Part shown: positions 1 to 7,776 of the stretch, piece after piece | Layout: every line of letters begins with the position of its first letter | How positions within the stretch are numbered: position 1 is the stretch's first letter | Assembly (NCBI RefSeq): GCF_003002095.1 | Contig: NZ_PVZC01000002.1 | Location: forward strand, 372,001-436,000 | Source: Allonocardiopsis opalescens | Lineage (GTDB): Bacteria; Actinomycetota; Actinomycetes; Streptosporangiales; Streptosporangiaceae | Direction of reading: 5' to 3' | DNA length: 64,000 bases | Made by a program: the position numbers and the translations under genes | Notes under the pieces: generated by a model | The model's database searches: none | What the model was told of the DNA's origin: nothing | Seen by the model: the letters and a program-made list of their open reading frames with translations, nothing else

Positions 1-71
1 CCCACGCGTCCGCGAACCCGAATTCTCCGCCCCCGCCCAGCCGCAGGCCGGACCGCCACGGCGCGGGACGC

Positions 72-97
72 GGCCCCGCGGGCCTTCGGCCGGGGCC
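72..97 (-). terminator. Hairpin beside the left att site
   Basis: GGCCCCG at 72-78 pairs with CGGGGCC at 91-97 around a 12-nt loop that can itself fold. It lies just past the attachment repeat on the side where the tRNA-Thr transcript (minus strand) would have ended before insertion. Assignment as the old tRNA terminator is inferred from position. Confidence 0.45.
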
Positions 98-105
98 CTT
101 GGTTC

Positions 106-144
106 TGGAGCCGACGAGGGGACTCGAACCCCTAACCTGCTGTT
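106..144. repeat. Left attachment site, 39-bp direct repeat
   Basis: This copy matches 9679-9717 at all 39 positions and then diverges (A at 145 against T at 9718). It carries the 3' half of the tRNA-Thr gene, from the acceptor end into the anticodon loop, but no 5' half follows. It is therefore the displaced chromosomal 3' end left behind when the element restored the tRNA at the other side. Confidence 0.92.
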
Positions 145-247
145 AGCCCGCACCGTAGGTTGAGACCTGCGCGAACACCCCCAGACCGCCGGTGAACTGC
201 GAAAACACGACTCATTGAATCTCGCAGATTCCCGGCCCTTCCCGCGC

Positions 248-272
248 CCATGTGTACCGAATGTGTACCGCG
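248..272. repeat. Left arm-type repeat, probable integrase or Xis site
   Basis: These 25 bp are repeated exactly at 9592-9616, in the same orientation, inside both ends of the element. Each copy contains ATGTGTACCG twice with an 11-bp period (250-259 and 261-270), so the two halves fall on the same face of the helix. That pattern is typical of arm sites bound by tyrosine integrases or their directionality factors. Binding is inferred. Confidence 0.6.
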
Positions 273-346
273 AGAAGTGCGCCCGACCAGGCAAGGCGAT
301 GCCGGTCGGGCGCTGGCCGGACCACCACGTAACGGAGGTCCGAACC

Positions 347-748
347 ATGAACAACGCTACTCCCAACCCCGAGATCCCCGCAGCGACCCGCCCCGGCTGG
401 CTGACCGGTCCCTGCCCCGCGTGGTGCGACGGGAGACATGACGAATCCGACGGGCCGGATGACCGGCTGCACCACGGCGAGTTCGTCGCGGTCCCCATGT
501 CGCTGCTGGCGCAGTGGAAGGACTCCGACCCGGGCGAGCCGGGCGGCTGGCACCTCCAGATGTGCGAGACCTCGTTGGAGCAGGGCTACCGAGAGGCTGA
601 GCCCCGGGTGCTGATCTGGCTGCGCGCGATGAGCGAGGAAGAGCACGTGGACTTCCTGACGGTGGATGAGGCCGAGGAGTTCGCGCACGCGATCTTGGAC
701 CAAGTGCGACAAGCCCGCGACGGCGGCCCATCACAACGTTCCGCCTAG
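347..748 (+). CDS. DUF6907-like small protein
   Basis: The 133-residue product contains CPAWCDGRHDE followed by LHHGE, the Cys/His-rich signature I associate with the DUF6907 family, common in actinomycete genomes and mobile elements. Its biochemical role is unknown; the spaced Cys and His residues could bind a metal. The start is set by GGAGG at 334-338. It is the leftmost gene of the element and converges with the XRE-TPR regulator across a hairpin terminator. The C-terminal part is acidic and predicted helical. Family assignment is from memory of the motif. Confidence 0.7.
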   Translation: MNNATPNPEIPAATRPGWLTGPCPAWCDGRHDESDGPDDRLHHGEFVAVPMSLLAQWKDSDPGEPGGWHLQMCETSLEQGYREAEPRVLIWLRAMSEEEHVDFLTVDEAEEFAHAILDQVRQARDGGPSQRSA

Positions 749-818
749 CGGAACGGCGGGGTACACGCTGGCCGGTACCCCGCTGACGCACCAGGCAGCG
801 GCCGGTGCGTCAAGGACC

Positions 819-845
819 GGGGGTACTCACGTTGTGAGTACCCCC
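819..845. terminator. Bidirectional hairpin terminator
   Basis: A perfect 12-bp inverted repeat (819-830 and 834-845) surrounds a 3-nt loop. It lies between the convergent genes ending at 748 and 880, so it can stop transcription from both sides. Confidence 0.75.
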
Positions 846-879
846 GACCTGAACCAGCCAGCGGCCGGTGCAGGTCGGC

Positions 880-2061
880 CTACGCACTGGCCTTCGCCGT
901 GGCGAGGAAGTCCCGGTACTCACCGACCAGGGGCTCACCGGGGTAGCGCTGGTTCAGCTCGGCGAGCAGGTCGCCGGCCCTGCTGAACAGCGCTCCCGAA
1001 CGCCGCTTGAACTCGAACGCGCCGCGCCCGTGGTGGACGGCTTCGTCCAGGTCACCACGGCGGCCGGCGACCAGGCCGAGGTTCACCCGGGCGTCGGCGA
1101 GTCGCATGGGCCACCGGGTACCGGTCGGCTGCTGGCACTGGTCGATGACCTCGCGTGCGTGTTCCTCGGCGACGTCGTTCCAGCCGAGCAGGGCGTAGAT
1201 CGTGGCGGCGTAGAACTCCGCCTTGGACGGGTCGAACACGAAGTGGTGTTCGGGGTGCGTTGGGCGCGGCAGCTGGGCCAGGACCTTGTTCCCGGCCTTC
1301 ATGGCGTCTTCGGCGCGGCTATCCCCCATGCGCGCCCACGCCTTCGCCTCCTGCAACGCGAGCTGGACGCCCGCGCTCGTCACCCCGGCGTGTTCCTGCC
1401 CGGCCTGGGCCGCTGCAACGACGTCGGGGTAACGCCCTTCCGTGAGCGCGAACCACGCGGCCATCTCGAACGACCACGCGATGATCTCGCCGTGCCCGGC
1501 CTGCTCGCCGAGTTGGAACGCGACGCGGCGCGCGGTCTCGGCGGCGATCCGGTCGCCTACGTCGTAGTGCACGCACCCGAGCAGGGCGGCCAGCCATCCG
1601 GCGGCAACGAGTAGTTCGCGATGCTCGGCGAGCGTGGTCCGCATGTCGAGCATTCCCAGGACGCGGTTCATGACCGCGTTGCCGCGCTTGCGCAGCTTGG
1701 GACCCGGCATGGTCGGGTACTCGCGGCACAGCTGGTCGATCGTGGCGTGCGTGACGTCCAGCGTCCCCGGGCCGAGGTCGGACGCTTCGGCACGTCGCAT
1801 GAAGTCCAGCAAGACGCCGGCCTCGTCGTCGGCGTCCGCCTGGTCGTCACCGTCGAGCGGCGGGGCAGCGGCTTCGATCAGCGTTCCGCCGGCGCCCAGC
1901 TCGGCATCCAAGGCGGCCACCAGCTCGGCGCTGGGCGGCTGTAGGCCACGCGCGGCGCGGGAGAGGTAGCCGACGTCGAAGTGCACGGCAGCGGCCAGCT
2001 TGCGCAGGCTGACGCCGCGTTCCGTCATGAGGTCACGGAGGTGGTCGCCGAATGCGGTCAT
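880..2061 (-). CDS. XRE-family regulator with TPR-like C-terminal domain
   Basis: The 393-residue protein begins with a Cro/C1-type helix-turn-helix (about residues 5-60; RKLAAAVHFDVGYLSRAARG spans the recognition region) and continues as an alpha-helical, TPR-like repeat domain (about 90-380). This architecture is frequent in actinomycete mobile elements and sporulation regulators; in related families the repeats bind a peptide or partner that modulates DNA binding. It is the second XRE regulator of the element, far from the integrase, and lies divergent to a small gene at 2158. The intergenic gap carries GTTGAC-type repeats that could be its operator. Family call is firm; ligand and targets are unknown. 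Confidence 0.85.
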   Translation of the reverse strand: MTAFGDHLRDLMTERGVSLRKLAAAVHFDVGYLSRAARGLQPPSAELVAALDAELGAGGTLIEAAAPPLDGDDQADADDEAGVLLDFMRRAEASDLGPGTLDVTHATIDQLCREYPTMPGPKLRKRGNAVMNRVLGMLDMRTTLAEHRELLVAAGWLAALLGCVHYDVGDRIAAETARRVAFQLGEQAGHGEIIAWSFEMAAWFALTEGRYPDVVAAAQAGQEHAGVTSAGVQLALQEAKAWARMGDSRAEDAMKAGNKVLAQLPRPTHPEHHFVFDPSKAEFYAATIYALLGWNDVAEEHAREVIDQCQQPTGTRWPMRLADARVNLGLVAGRRGDLDEAVHHGRGAFEFKRRSGALFSRAGDLLAELNQRYPGEPLVGEYRDFLATAKASA

Positions 2062-2081
2062 GGTGTCGCCTCACCATGGTC

Positions 2082-2118
2082 GTTGACTGTTGACTCTGGG
2101 GCGCGGTCAACGGTCACG
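2082..2118. promoter_or_regulatory. GTTGAC repeat cluster, candidate operator
   Basis: GTTGAC occurs at 2082-2087 and 2089-2094, with the inverted form GTCAAC at 2106-2111 and GTCAC at 2114-2118. The cluster sits in the short gap between the divergent genes starting at 2061 and 2158, so it could be the operator and promoter region for both. Binding by the adjacent XRE-TPR protein is inferred. Confidence 0.5.
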
Positions 2119-2157
2119 GGCTGGCCCGTGCTGTCAGCGTAGGCGAACGTTGGGTCC

Positions 2158-2418
2158 ATGCCGAGCCGATCCGCGCCCCTGACCGTCGTCTACGTCGCCC
2201 ATGCCGGTACCCGCGCCCATGCGGCCGAGCTGGCCGAGGCGGACGGCGTGACGGCGGACGGGACATGGATCACGGCGACCGTGCGCGGCCTGCTGCGGCT
2301 GTCGAACGGATCGGGCATCCAGTCCGACCACTTCCGGCTGCTCGTCACGACGGCGGCCGGTGTGCAGCTGGTCTTCGTCCCCACCGTGGTGGAGCTGCCG
2401 CCCCCTGCGGTCGTGTGA
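2158..2418 (+). CDS. Small hypothetical protein
   Basis: An 86-residue protein with no motif I recognise. It begins MPSRSAPLTVVYVAHAGT and has a predicted mixed beta/alpha fold; no membrane segment or Cys cluster is visible. Third-position GC is high, as expected for coding sequence, and the gene is divergent from the XRE-TPR regulator, which is where element regulators often control a partner gene. No strong ribosome binding site is seen, so a leaderless or weakly translated message is possible. It could be an anti-repressor or helper-sensing protein, but nothing in the sequence shows this. Confidence 0.5.
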   Translation: MPSRSAPLTVVYVAHAGTRAHAAELAEADGVTADGTWITATVRGLLRLSNGSGIQSDHFRLLVTTAAGVQLVFVPTVVELPPPAVV

Positions 2419-2870
2419 GCCACCGCAGCGGGCAGACATCGCGCCCCGTTGGGAGCCCGCTGCGGTGCTGGTGTCGTGGTCCTGGGCCGGTCCGTCCGGT
2501 TCCCCTGAGGCGGACGGGCAGAGGAGGAGGGGCGTCCCAGGGCCACGGCGGTATGCGGGACCCTCGCGGTTGACGGCGCGCGCCGCGAGGGTCCTTCCCA
2601 TTTCCGTCCGGCTGGCGGACCGAAATGGTGGCGGGCTACCCCGGTCGCCCCCCGGGGGGGGTGGGGTGCGACGTGATGGAACGAGCGGGAGACCCTGCCC
2701 GCACGCTCCCTCTTCTCCCCCCGCAAGAATTCGGCGGATGATCATGGGCGCCCCGCCCCGCTCCGGCCACACAAATTTCGAATACGTAGGGGCGCGGGGT
2801 CGACCGGTGCCCTCCCAAGGCGACCCCCCGCCCCCCGTGCTGCCTGGCGGTGTCCCCGTCCGGTTCCCGG
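2419..2870. other. Structured intergenic region of the element
   Basis: These 452 bp have no supportable gene and separate convergent transcription units. They hold two adjacent strong hairpins (2558-2594 and 2598-2628), a weaker inverted repeat (2685-2689 with 2698-2702), long C and G runs near 2648-2665 and an AT-rich patch near 2770-2785. Besides termination, this is the most plausible place in the element for a replication origin or a packaging site. Confidence 0.55.
2558..2628. terminator. Tandem back-to-back hairpins
   Basis: The first hairpin is a perfect 12-bp stem (2558-2569 with 2583-2594, 13-nt loop). Three bases later comes a second 13-bp stem with one mismatch (2598-2610 with 2616-2628, 5-nt loop). 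They sit between the plus-strand gene ending at 2418 and the minus-strand capsid unit ending at 2871, so bidirectional termination is the simplest reading. An origin or packaging role is an alternative. Confidence 0.55.
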
Positions 2871-3239
2871 CTACCAGCGGGGAGCAGCTGGCTCGGCCGG
2901 TTCGCTGGCGTCGGGGTCAACCACCGGCCGCTCGCTGGTAGATGCCTTGGCCGCCTTCTTCCGTCGGCCTGAGCGCGGCCGGGCCGCATCCGGGCTCGGC
3001 AGGCGCCAGCACTGGCCGTGGTCGTCCCACTCGGCGGGCGTGCGCTCGGCGTCGGCCAGATGCGCAGGGACGGTCTGACCCTGCTTCACGAGCACGTACC
3101 GGCCGGGGCCGTCGGCCACGAAGCACGTGACCGCGGCCCGGTGCCGGGGGCGTGCCGGTGGCGGCGGGCCGGCGGGGCCGCGCTCCATGCGCCGCACCTC
3201 GTCGTACCCGTCGCCACCGGTGTACTTGAGCAGGGACAT
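2871..3239 (-). CDS. Hypothetical protein coupled to the capsid gene
   Basis: The 122-residue product has an N-terminal basic, Pro-rich stretch, a compact central part with two Cys (near VTCFVADGPGRYVLVKQG) and a Lys/Arg- then Pro/Ala-rich tail. Its ATG shares a base with the capsid stop codon (TGATG), so it is translated right after the major capsid protein. In tailed phages this position is usually taken by a head-tail connector or head decoration protein, but the sequence is not clearly either. A minor head component, size determinant or adaptor to helper parts is inferred from position only. Confidence 0.65.
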   Translation of the reverse strand: MSLLKYTGGDGYDEVRRMERGPAGPPPPARPRHRAAVTCFVADGPGRYVLVKQGQTVPAHLADAERTPAEWDDHGQCWRLPSPDAARPRSGRRKKAAKASTSERPVVDPDASEPAEPAAPRW

Positions 3240-4498
3240 CAGTTCGTCACGCCGGTGCCGACGGCGAAGCTCGCGCCGTGCCGTAGCTGTACGTCCGCGC
3301 GCATCCGGCCGAGCACGCCGATCTTGCCCTCGTCGGCGTACCGCTCGTTGAGGGTGCGCAGCTCGAACCCGATCCGGATGCCGATCATCAGCTCGGCCCA
3401 GTTGCCGCAGTAGATCTCTGACTCGTTCGTGCCCGCGCCCAAGTCGATGGGCACGGCGGTCGTGGCGCGGCGCGGGATGTCGGCGATGTGGGTCGGTGGC
3501 ATCAGGTAGGCGCCGGTCGCACCGTCCTCGCGGAGCTGGCCGACGGCGTTGGCGGTGCGAACGGACCAGATGAAGCCGGTGGGGATGCTGTTGGCGGTGG
3601 CGACCGTGGCGGCGAGATTCGACAGGGTGCCCCAGTCGGCCGCGCCGACGGCCGAGGTGATCGAGACGCCGGTCTGGTTGCGCACCCCGTCGGGCTCGGG
3701 CGGGGTGCCTGAGCCTCGCAGCGCCACACGGTCGAGTTCGATGGCGAACGAAGCGGCCATGGACTGGGCGAGCACGGCGCCGACGGCGACCGGGTTGGAG
3801 TCCTCGGCCAACTCCTGGGAGACCTTCGTCAGCGCGGTCAGGCGCCGGGCGGTGAAGGTCACGGCGTCCACGTCGCCGTCGGAGGGGGTGACCGTCGCGC
3901 CCTCGTTGAGCCACGACACCGACGGGTCGGACACGATGCGCGGCATCGACAGCGTGCTGGTGGTCATGGGCACCGTCATCGCGCCGGAGGCCATCACCGA
4001 ACTGACGGAGCGGAGCCGGTCGATCAGCTGGGCGGCGATCGGGGCCGGCACGAGCTCGGGCGAACCCGACGTGCTCATGTCCTTCAGCGCGGCGGGGAGC
4101 TCGCTCCGGTACCGCGCGAGGTCGCCGGGTTCGCCCATCATCGCCTTGAGGTGCGCGCCGAGGTAGCCGAGCCGGAACTCCTCGTCGAAGGTCTTCGTGC
4201 CCTGGGAGGCGAGCCAGTCCACGGCCTTCTGCTGGGGAGTCAGCATCCGCTGGTTCTTGCGGAACGGCGCCACCGGCCCGCCGTCGGGCTCGCTGCCGCC
4301 CTCGCGGCCGCCGTTCAGGGCGGCGCGCTCGACCTGCTTGAGCGCGTCGATCTCGGCGTTCAGCGCCTTGATGTGGGCGACCTTGTCGGCGGCGGTGCCC
4401 GGGATGCTCTTGACCTTCGACATGTCGATGTCGGGACCGGCCTCGTCGAAGATCTTCTTCAGCTCGGCCTGCTTGGCTTCGAGCGCAGGGAACTTCAC
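3239..4498 (-). CDS. HK97-family phage major capsid protein
   Basis: The 419-residue product has the standard layout of HK97-fold major capsid proteins: an N-terminal helical delta/scaffold region (about 1-110; begins VKFPALEAKQAELKKIFDEA), then a linker and the capsid core (about 130-419). Core segments such as the one ending SWLNEGATVTPSD and TALTKVSQELAEDS match conserved stretches of this family. I start it at GTG 4498, where GGAGGA lies 4 nt upstream; the longer open frame adds an implausible basic extension. No separate maturation protease is seen. It is the only recognisable virion gene in the element and lies downstream of a terminator hairpin, so it may be expressed separately from the replication genes. 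Confidence 0.9.
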   Translation of the reverse strand: MKFPALEAKQAELKKIFDEAGPDIDMSKVKSIPGTAADKVAHIKALNAEIDALKQVERAALNGGREGGSEPDGGPVAPFRKNQRMLTPQQKAVDWLASQGTKTFDEEFRLGYLGAHLKAMMGEPGDLARYRSELPAALKDMSTSGSPELVPAPIAAQLIDRLRSVSSVMASGAMTVPMTTSTLSMPRIVSDPSVSWLNEGATVTPSDGDVDAVTFTARRLTALTKVSQELAEDSNPVAVGAVLAQSMAASFAIELDRVALRGSGTPPEPDGVRNQTGVSITSAVGAADWGTLSNLAATVATANSIPTGFIWSVRTANAVGQLREDGATGAYLMPPTHIADIPRRATTAVPIDLGAGTNESEIYCGNWAELMIGIRIGFELRTLNERYADEGKIGVLGRMRADVQLRHGASFAVGTGVTN

Positions 4499-4590
4499 AG
4501 TGTCCTCCGGATGGTTCGCATGGTGAGTGCGGCCTTGAAGATCCGGAAGCGAGCCAGGACAGGCCCCGGGTTCCCGCGCCACGACGCGGA

Positions 4591-4621
4591 GGACGGGAAG
4601 GGAGGCCTTCCCTCCCCGTCC
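4591..4621 (-). terminator. Hairpin between replication operon and capsid gene
   Basis: GGACGGG (4591-4597) pairs with CCCGTCC (4615-4621), and AGGGA with TCCCT continue the stem inside, giving about 12 bp with one mismatch. It lies in the 161-bp gap after the Cys-motif protein stop and before the capsid start, so it can insulate capsid expression from upstream transcription. This gap is the only real break in the otherwise overlapping operon. Confidence 0.6.
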
Positions 4622-4659
4622 GACATTCCCGGCATAGGAACGGCTTCCATTCTACCGGA

Positions 4660-5124
4660 TCACTCGAACTCGTGTTCGGTTTCACGGGGCGCCGCGCCGA
4701 GCCGCGCGGACTCGGCGAAGGCGTCCCACACGATCCACGTCCGGTCATCCAGCTGGGCGCGGCGGTCACCCTCGGCCTTCAACTGCTCGTGCAGCGGCCG
4801 GCGGTAGGACCGCGAGACGAGCACACCGCGCCGCGCCGCAGCGACTATGTGCCAGAGGTGACCGAACCACTGATCGATCTCGGCCCGGCACCGCTCGGCC
4901 ATCCCCGTGGGGAGCCGGTCGAACGCCGCGAGCACCAGGGCGTCGCGCTCCGCGACCCCCCTTTGCTGGGCCGGGCAGGCGCCAAGGTGAACTTGCGTCG
5001 GGTCCCACCGGACGCCGGTGGCGTCGGCCTGGACGAGGATGCCGGTCCCGCCCTTGCAGTCCGGGCAGGACGACCGCGCCGCGACGTCGGCCAGTTCCTC
5101 GGGGTAGATGAACATCTCGATCAT
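4660..5124 (-). CDS. Cys-motif protein of the element
   Basis: The 154-residue protein contains SSCPDCKGGTG near residue 20, a CxxC-G motif like half of a DnaJ-type or ribbon zinc site, followed by a helical body rich in Trp and Arg (WFGHLWHIVAAARRG). Start at ATG 5124 overlaps the stop of the DUF3631 gene by four bases, showing translational coupling; the longer frame is rejected because it reads back through that gene. It is the last gene before the terminator and capsid gene. A role in replication or regulation is possible, but no function is recognised. Confidence 0.7.
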   Translation of the reverse strand: MIEMFIYPEELADVAARSSCPDCKGGTGILVQADATGVRWDPTQVHLGACPAQQRGVAERDALVLAAFDRLPTGMAERCRAEIDQWFGHLWHIVAAARRGVLVSRSYRRPLHEQLKAEGDRRAQLDDRTWIVWDAFAESARLGAAPRETEHEFE

Positions 5125-6545
5125 GCTGCCTCGCTTCGTTCGCGCGCCTGGCGGCGCATGGCGGTCTCGTGCTCCATGTGGTCGGCGCAGGTGTGGCAGG
5201 CCCGTCGGGGGGCGTTCGTGCAGCCGGAGACGGCGCACTCGGCGAGTTCGTCGACATGTTCCGTACCACCCGTACCACCGTCGTCTGTGCTGGTCGGAGT
5301 GGTACGGATCGTTTCCTGGTACGGATCGTTCCGTACCACGCCCTCATTCCGTACCTGGGCTGAGCTGGGAGGATGAGCTTGGTACGGGTGGTACGGTTCA
5401 CCGTCGCCGTTGGACGGCGCGGTGTCGGCGGCCGGTGCGCAGTAGCGCGACCAGGCGTCGGCGAACTTCAGCCGGAGGTAGCCCTTGGCTCGGTCGATCC
5501 GACCGGGGGCGAAGTCGATGTTGCTCGACGTGATGTCGTACTCGCGGAGGAAGTCGCCGAGCTTGCGGGCGGTGAGCCCGTTCTTGCCCCACTCGGCCCA
5601 GGGTGCTTCCTCGATGGCCTTTAGGCCGTTGAGGAGGTCGGTGGTCTTGATCGCGTTCGGGTCGCCCTTGGCGGTGAACACGGCGCGGCAGTCGGCCAGG
5701 AGCCGGACGCCGGTGGAGCTGCCGGTGTCGGCCTGCTCGTGCGCGTCCGTGAGCGCCTTCGCCGCCTGGCGGGCGCGCTTCGGCCAGCTGCCGCCGGCCA
5801 CGTCGGCGAGCGCGATGAGCGGTTCCCAGGTGTCGGCGGCCCGGTCCTCAACCGGCATGTTCGGCTCGGCCTGGCCGAGTTCGTCGAGGTTCGCCCGCAC
5901 GCAGTCGGACAGTCGGTCGCGGAGTTCGTGTAGCGGCAGCTGGTCGCGCCGGTAGCGGAACTTGTCCACCTTCTCGCCCGGTGCCCGGCGCCGCATCGTG
6001 ATGACCACGGCGCGGTCCTCGATCGTGTCCGGCATCGACCCGATGCCGGCGAGCGCGGCCATGGCGAAGGTGGGGAACTCGGCCACGAACTGCTCGGTGC
6101 CCTTGCCGACCACGCGCCGCGCCGGGCGGCCGCGCTGGTGCCCGGCGTTGAGCAGGCCCCGCAGCTCCTCGTTCTGCTCGGCGACCTTGCCGCCCCTGGC
6201 CGGAAAGATCGTGTCGGCCTCATCGAAGATCAGCGTCGGCGGCTCCTCGGCCTCGATGGAACGGAAGATCGCGGCCGGAGTGGCGTTGACGGCCACGATC
6301 GGCTTGAAGCTGATCGACTCCACGATGTCCAGGCACCGCGACTTGCCGCACCGCTTCTCAGGCGCCTTCACGACCAGCCGGGGCGCGTTGTCGGCCACCG
6401 TCTGGGCATGGGTGGCCGCACACCACAGCACCACGGCGTCAGCGGCCTCCGGACTCGGCAGCACCACGTACCGAGTGAACGCGGCGTGCACCTCATCCAG
6501 CAGGCCCGCCAACGTGTCGCCCTGGTCGAGGTCGTCGAGGTTCAC
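5121..6545 (-). CDS. DUF3631-type P-loop ATPase
   Basis: The 474-residue protein has a Walker A-like APEKRCGKS (61-69) and Walker B LIFDEAD (105-111), then a DUF3631-like C-terminal half. A Cys/His cluster at about 437-456 (CAVSGC, then CHTC) resembles a small zinc finger. DUF3631 proteins sit beside primase-polymerases in actinobacterial mobile elements and are thought to be replicative helicase-like ATPases. The GTG start overlaps the primase-polymerase stop (GTGA), so both are made together. With the primase-polymerase it likely forms the replication module of the element. The helicase role is inferred. Confidence 0.85.
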   Translation of the reverse strand: MNLDDLDQGDTLAGLLDEVHAAFTRYVVLPSPEAADAVVLWCAATHAQTVADNAPRLVVKAPEKRCGKSRCLDIVESISFKPIVAVNATPAAIFRSIEAEEPPTLIFDEADTIFPARGGKVAEQNEELRGLLNAGHQRGRPARRVVGKGTEQFVAEFPTFAMAALAGIGSMPDTIEDRAVVITMRRRAPGEKVDKFRYRRDQLPLHELRDRLSDCVRANLDELGQAEPNMPVEDRAADTWEPLIALADVAGGSWPKRARQAAKALTDAHEQADTGSSTGVRLLADCRAVFTAKGDPNAIKTTDLLNGLKAIEEAPWAEWGKNGLTARKLGDFLREYDITSSNIDFAPGRIDRAKGYLRLKFADAWSRYCAPAADTAPSNGDGEPYHPYQAHPPSSAQVRNEGVVRNDPYQETIRTTPTSTDDGGTGGTEHVDELAECAVSGCTNAPRRACHTCADHMEHETAMRRQARERSEAA

Positions 6546-7459
6546 GCGGCACCTTCTTGGATCTTGGCCCAGGACCGGGCGACTTCAGCGGCCACGCGGC
6601 CGGGGTACTTGCCCACGGCCTCACACCAGGGCGTCAACAGGTCAACGGCTTGCTCCTGGGAGAGCCCCGCACGCCAGCACGCCCCGACCGTGCCGTGAAA
6701 GTGAGCCGACCGGTCGGCAACGCTGAGGTCTGCCAGCCGATCAGTGAGCCACCGGGGAAGTCCTCCGGTAGGCGGGGGGACCCGGCGCGGAGCGCTCGCC
6801 CGCGCCGGCGGGGCCAGAAGCCGCTTGACCGCCGACCAGTCCAGGTCGCGCGGAGTGATGTCCCGGTGCTGAACCAGCTCGTAGCGGCCACGGCGCCCCG
6901 GGTCCCGGCGTGCCTTGGGGTCGCGCTCATCGATCACCGAAGGCGGGGCGAGCACATAGCCGCCGCTGGCCTTGAAGTCCAAGAAGTGCCGGGACAGCGC
7001 CCCGCACCCCCGGGTCGTGCCCTTGAAGTAGACGTGCGCCCCACCGCTCGGCGTAGACACCAGGGCACAAGCGCCGACGAGGAGCCCGGCCGCCTTGGCC
7101 CGGTCGAGTGCGGCGAACCCGCTGCCGCCCGGCTTGACGTCGACGTCGAGCACGTCCACGGCCGGCGCCCCGGTAGCGATCGCCACGTTCGCGTCCGGGC
7201 ACCGCGACCACCACGCCGAGATCACCTCGGGATCGGTGGTCGCGTCGCGGAAGCCGTGCGGCACCAGCGCGCCGAGCGGCGCCTTACAGCCGGGCTCGCA
7301 CGGGAACACCGGCCACCCCCGCGCGGCGTAGCCGAGCGCGGCCAGCCGAAGAGCGTCAGGCCGGGCGGGTACGCTGACGGTGTCGTTGGGCCAGGGCGCC
7401 GTATCGACGTCGGGCCGTTCCCCGGTGATGCGGGGGGCGGCCCCTTCGTGTGTCTGCAT
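6542..7459 (-). CDS. Bifunctional DNA primase/polymerase (Prim-Pol)
   Basis: The 305-residue protein matches the prim-pol N-terminal domain found in archaeo-eukaryotic-type primases of plasmids and phages. Visible motifs are NVAIATG (91-97), the metal-binding VDVLDVDVKPGG (acidic pair D105 and D107) and STPSGGAHVYFKG (His 142), followed by a helical C-terminal part. It would start and extend DNA during element replication. The start at ATG 7459 shares its A with the excisionase stop (TGATG), so it follows xis directly. The longer open frame is a shadow of xis. Confidence 0.9.
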   Translation of the reverse strand: MQTHEGAAPRITGERPDVDTAPWPNDTVSVPARPDALRLAALGYAARGWPVFPCEPGCKAPLGALVPHGFRDATTDPEVISAWWSRCPDANVAIATGAPAVDVLDVDVKPGGSGFAALDRAKAAGLLVGACALVSTPSGGAHVYFKGTTRGCGALSRHFLDFKASGGYVLAPPSVIDERDPKARRDPGRRGRYELVQHRDITPRDLDWSAVKRLLAPPARASAPRRVPPPTGGLPRWLTDRLADLSVADRSAHFHGTVGACWRAGLSQEQAVDLLTPWCEAVGKYPGRVAAEVARSWAKIQEGAA

Positions 7460-7647
7460 CAGGCGACCCGCCCGCCCGACTGGCTGTCCAGCCAGCGCTC
7501 GACGTCGGACCACCGGTAGCGCACATGGCGTCCCACCTTCGACCACTTCGGTCCTTTTCCGAGATAGCGCCACTGCGCCAGCGTCTTCTCCGGAATTCCG
7601 AGGTGGCGGGCTACCTCGGGCGGTGTGCCCAGGTTGCGCGTCTCCAT
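7459..7647 (-). CDS. xis: Excisionase / MerR-like helix-turn-helix protein
   Basis: The 62-residue protein is a single winged helix-turn-helix (PPEVARHLGIPEKTLAQWR, then VRYRWSDVERWLDSQ) of the AlpA/HTH_17 type used as recombination directionality factors. A GGAG ribosome binding site precedes the ATG. It opens the minus-strand operon leading to the primase-polymerase and faces the XRE repressor across a 141-bp AT-richer gap with repeated GCATCA/TGATGC motifs. It probably promotes excision by the integrase and may also regulate the operon. Confidence 0.85.
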   Translation of the reverse strand: METRNLGTPPEVARHLGIPEKTLAQWRYLGKGPKWSKVGRHVRYRWSDVERWLDSQSGGRVA

Positions 7648-7662
7648 GCCATCTCCTCGATC

Positions 7663-7776
7663 GCATCATGCATCAAAGTGATGCCTGACGCGATCAAGAA
7701 TGATGCGAACCAGTGCGTGCTGTCAAGTAGATGCGAACTAACTTCGAGATGTCTTGCGTTGCTATCGAAATGATGC
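7663..7776. promoter_or_regulatory. GCATCA/TGATGC operator array between xis and repressor
   Basis: GCATCA occurs at 7663-7668 and 7670-7675, and TGATGC at 7679-7684, 7701-7706 and 7771-7776; GATGCGAAC occurs at 7702-7710 and 7730-7738. Sites 7670-7684 form a perfect inverted repeat with a 3-bp spacer. The array fills the divergent promoter region and ends 12 bp before the repressor start. It is the expected kind of operator set for a lysogeny-type switch. Confidence 0.65.

Larger units (their letters stand above)
1..346. other. Left junction region without a gene
   Basis: No convincing gene is seen here. The stretch holds chromosomal flank (1-105) with a hairpin that probably terminated the tRNA-Thr transcript before integration, the left attachment repeat (106-144) and a 25-bp repeat that also occurs next to the right attachment site. 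An open frame runs in from 215, but the real start of the first element gene is at 347, where a GGAGG ribosome binding site lies just upstream. Confidence 0.7.

Noticed and set aside
1-12. CCCACGCGTCCG at the first bases equals the end of a well-known cDNA cloning adapter.
   Set aside because: Only 12 bases match, the composition is normal for this chromosome and the flanking sequence continues smoothly. Most likely chance, but worth excluding if the window starts at a contig edge.
2871-4769. A 632-residue minus-strand frame covering the capsid gene.
   Set aside because: Its translation before the last 122 residues is Arg/Pro-rich low complexity, the typical shadow of a high-GC gene in another frame; only the 122-residue end is kept.
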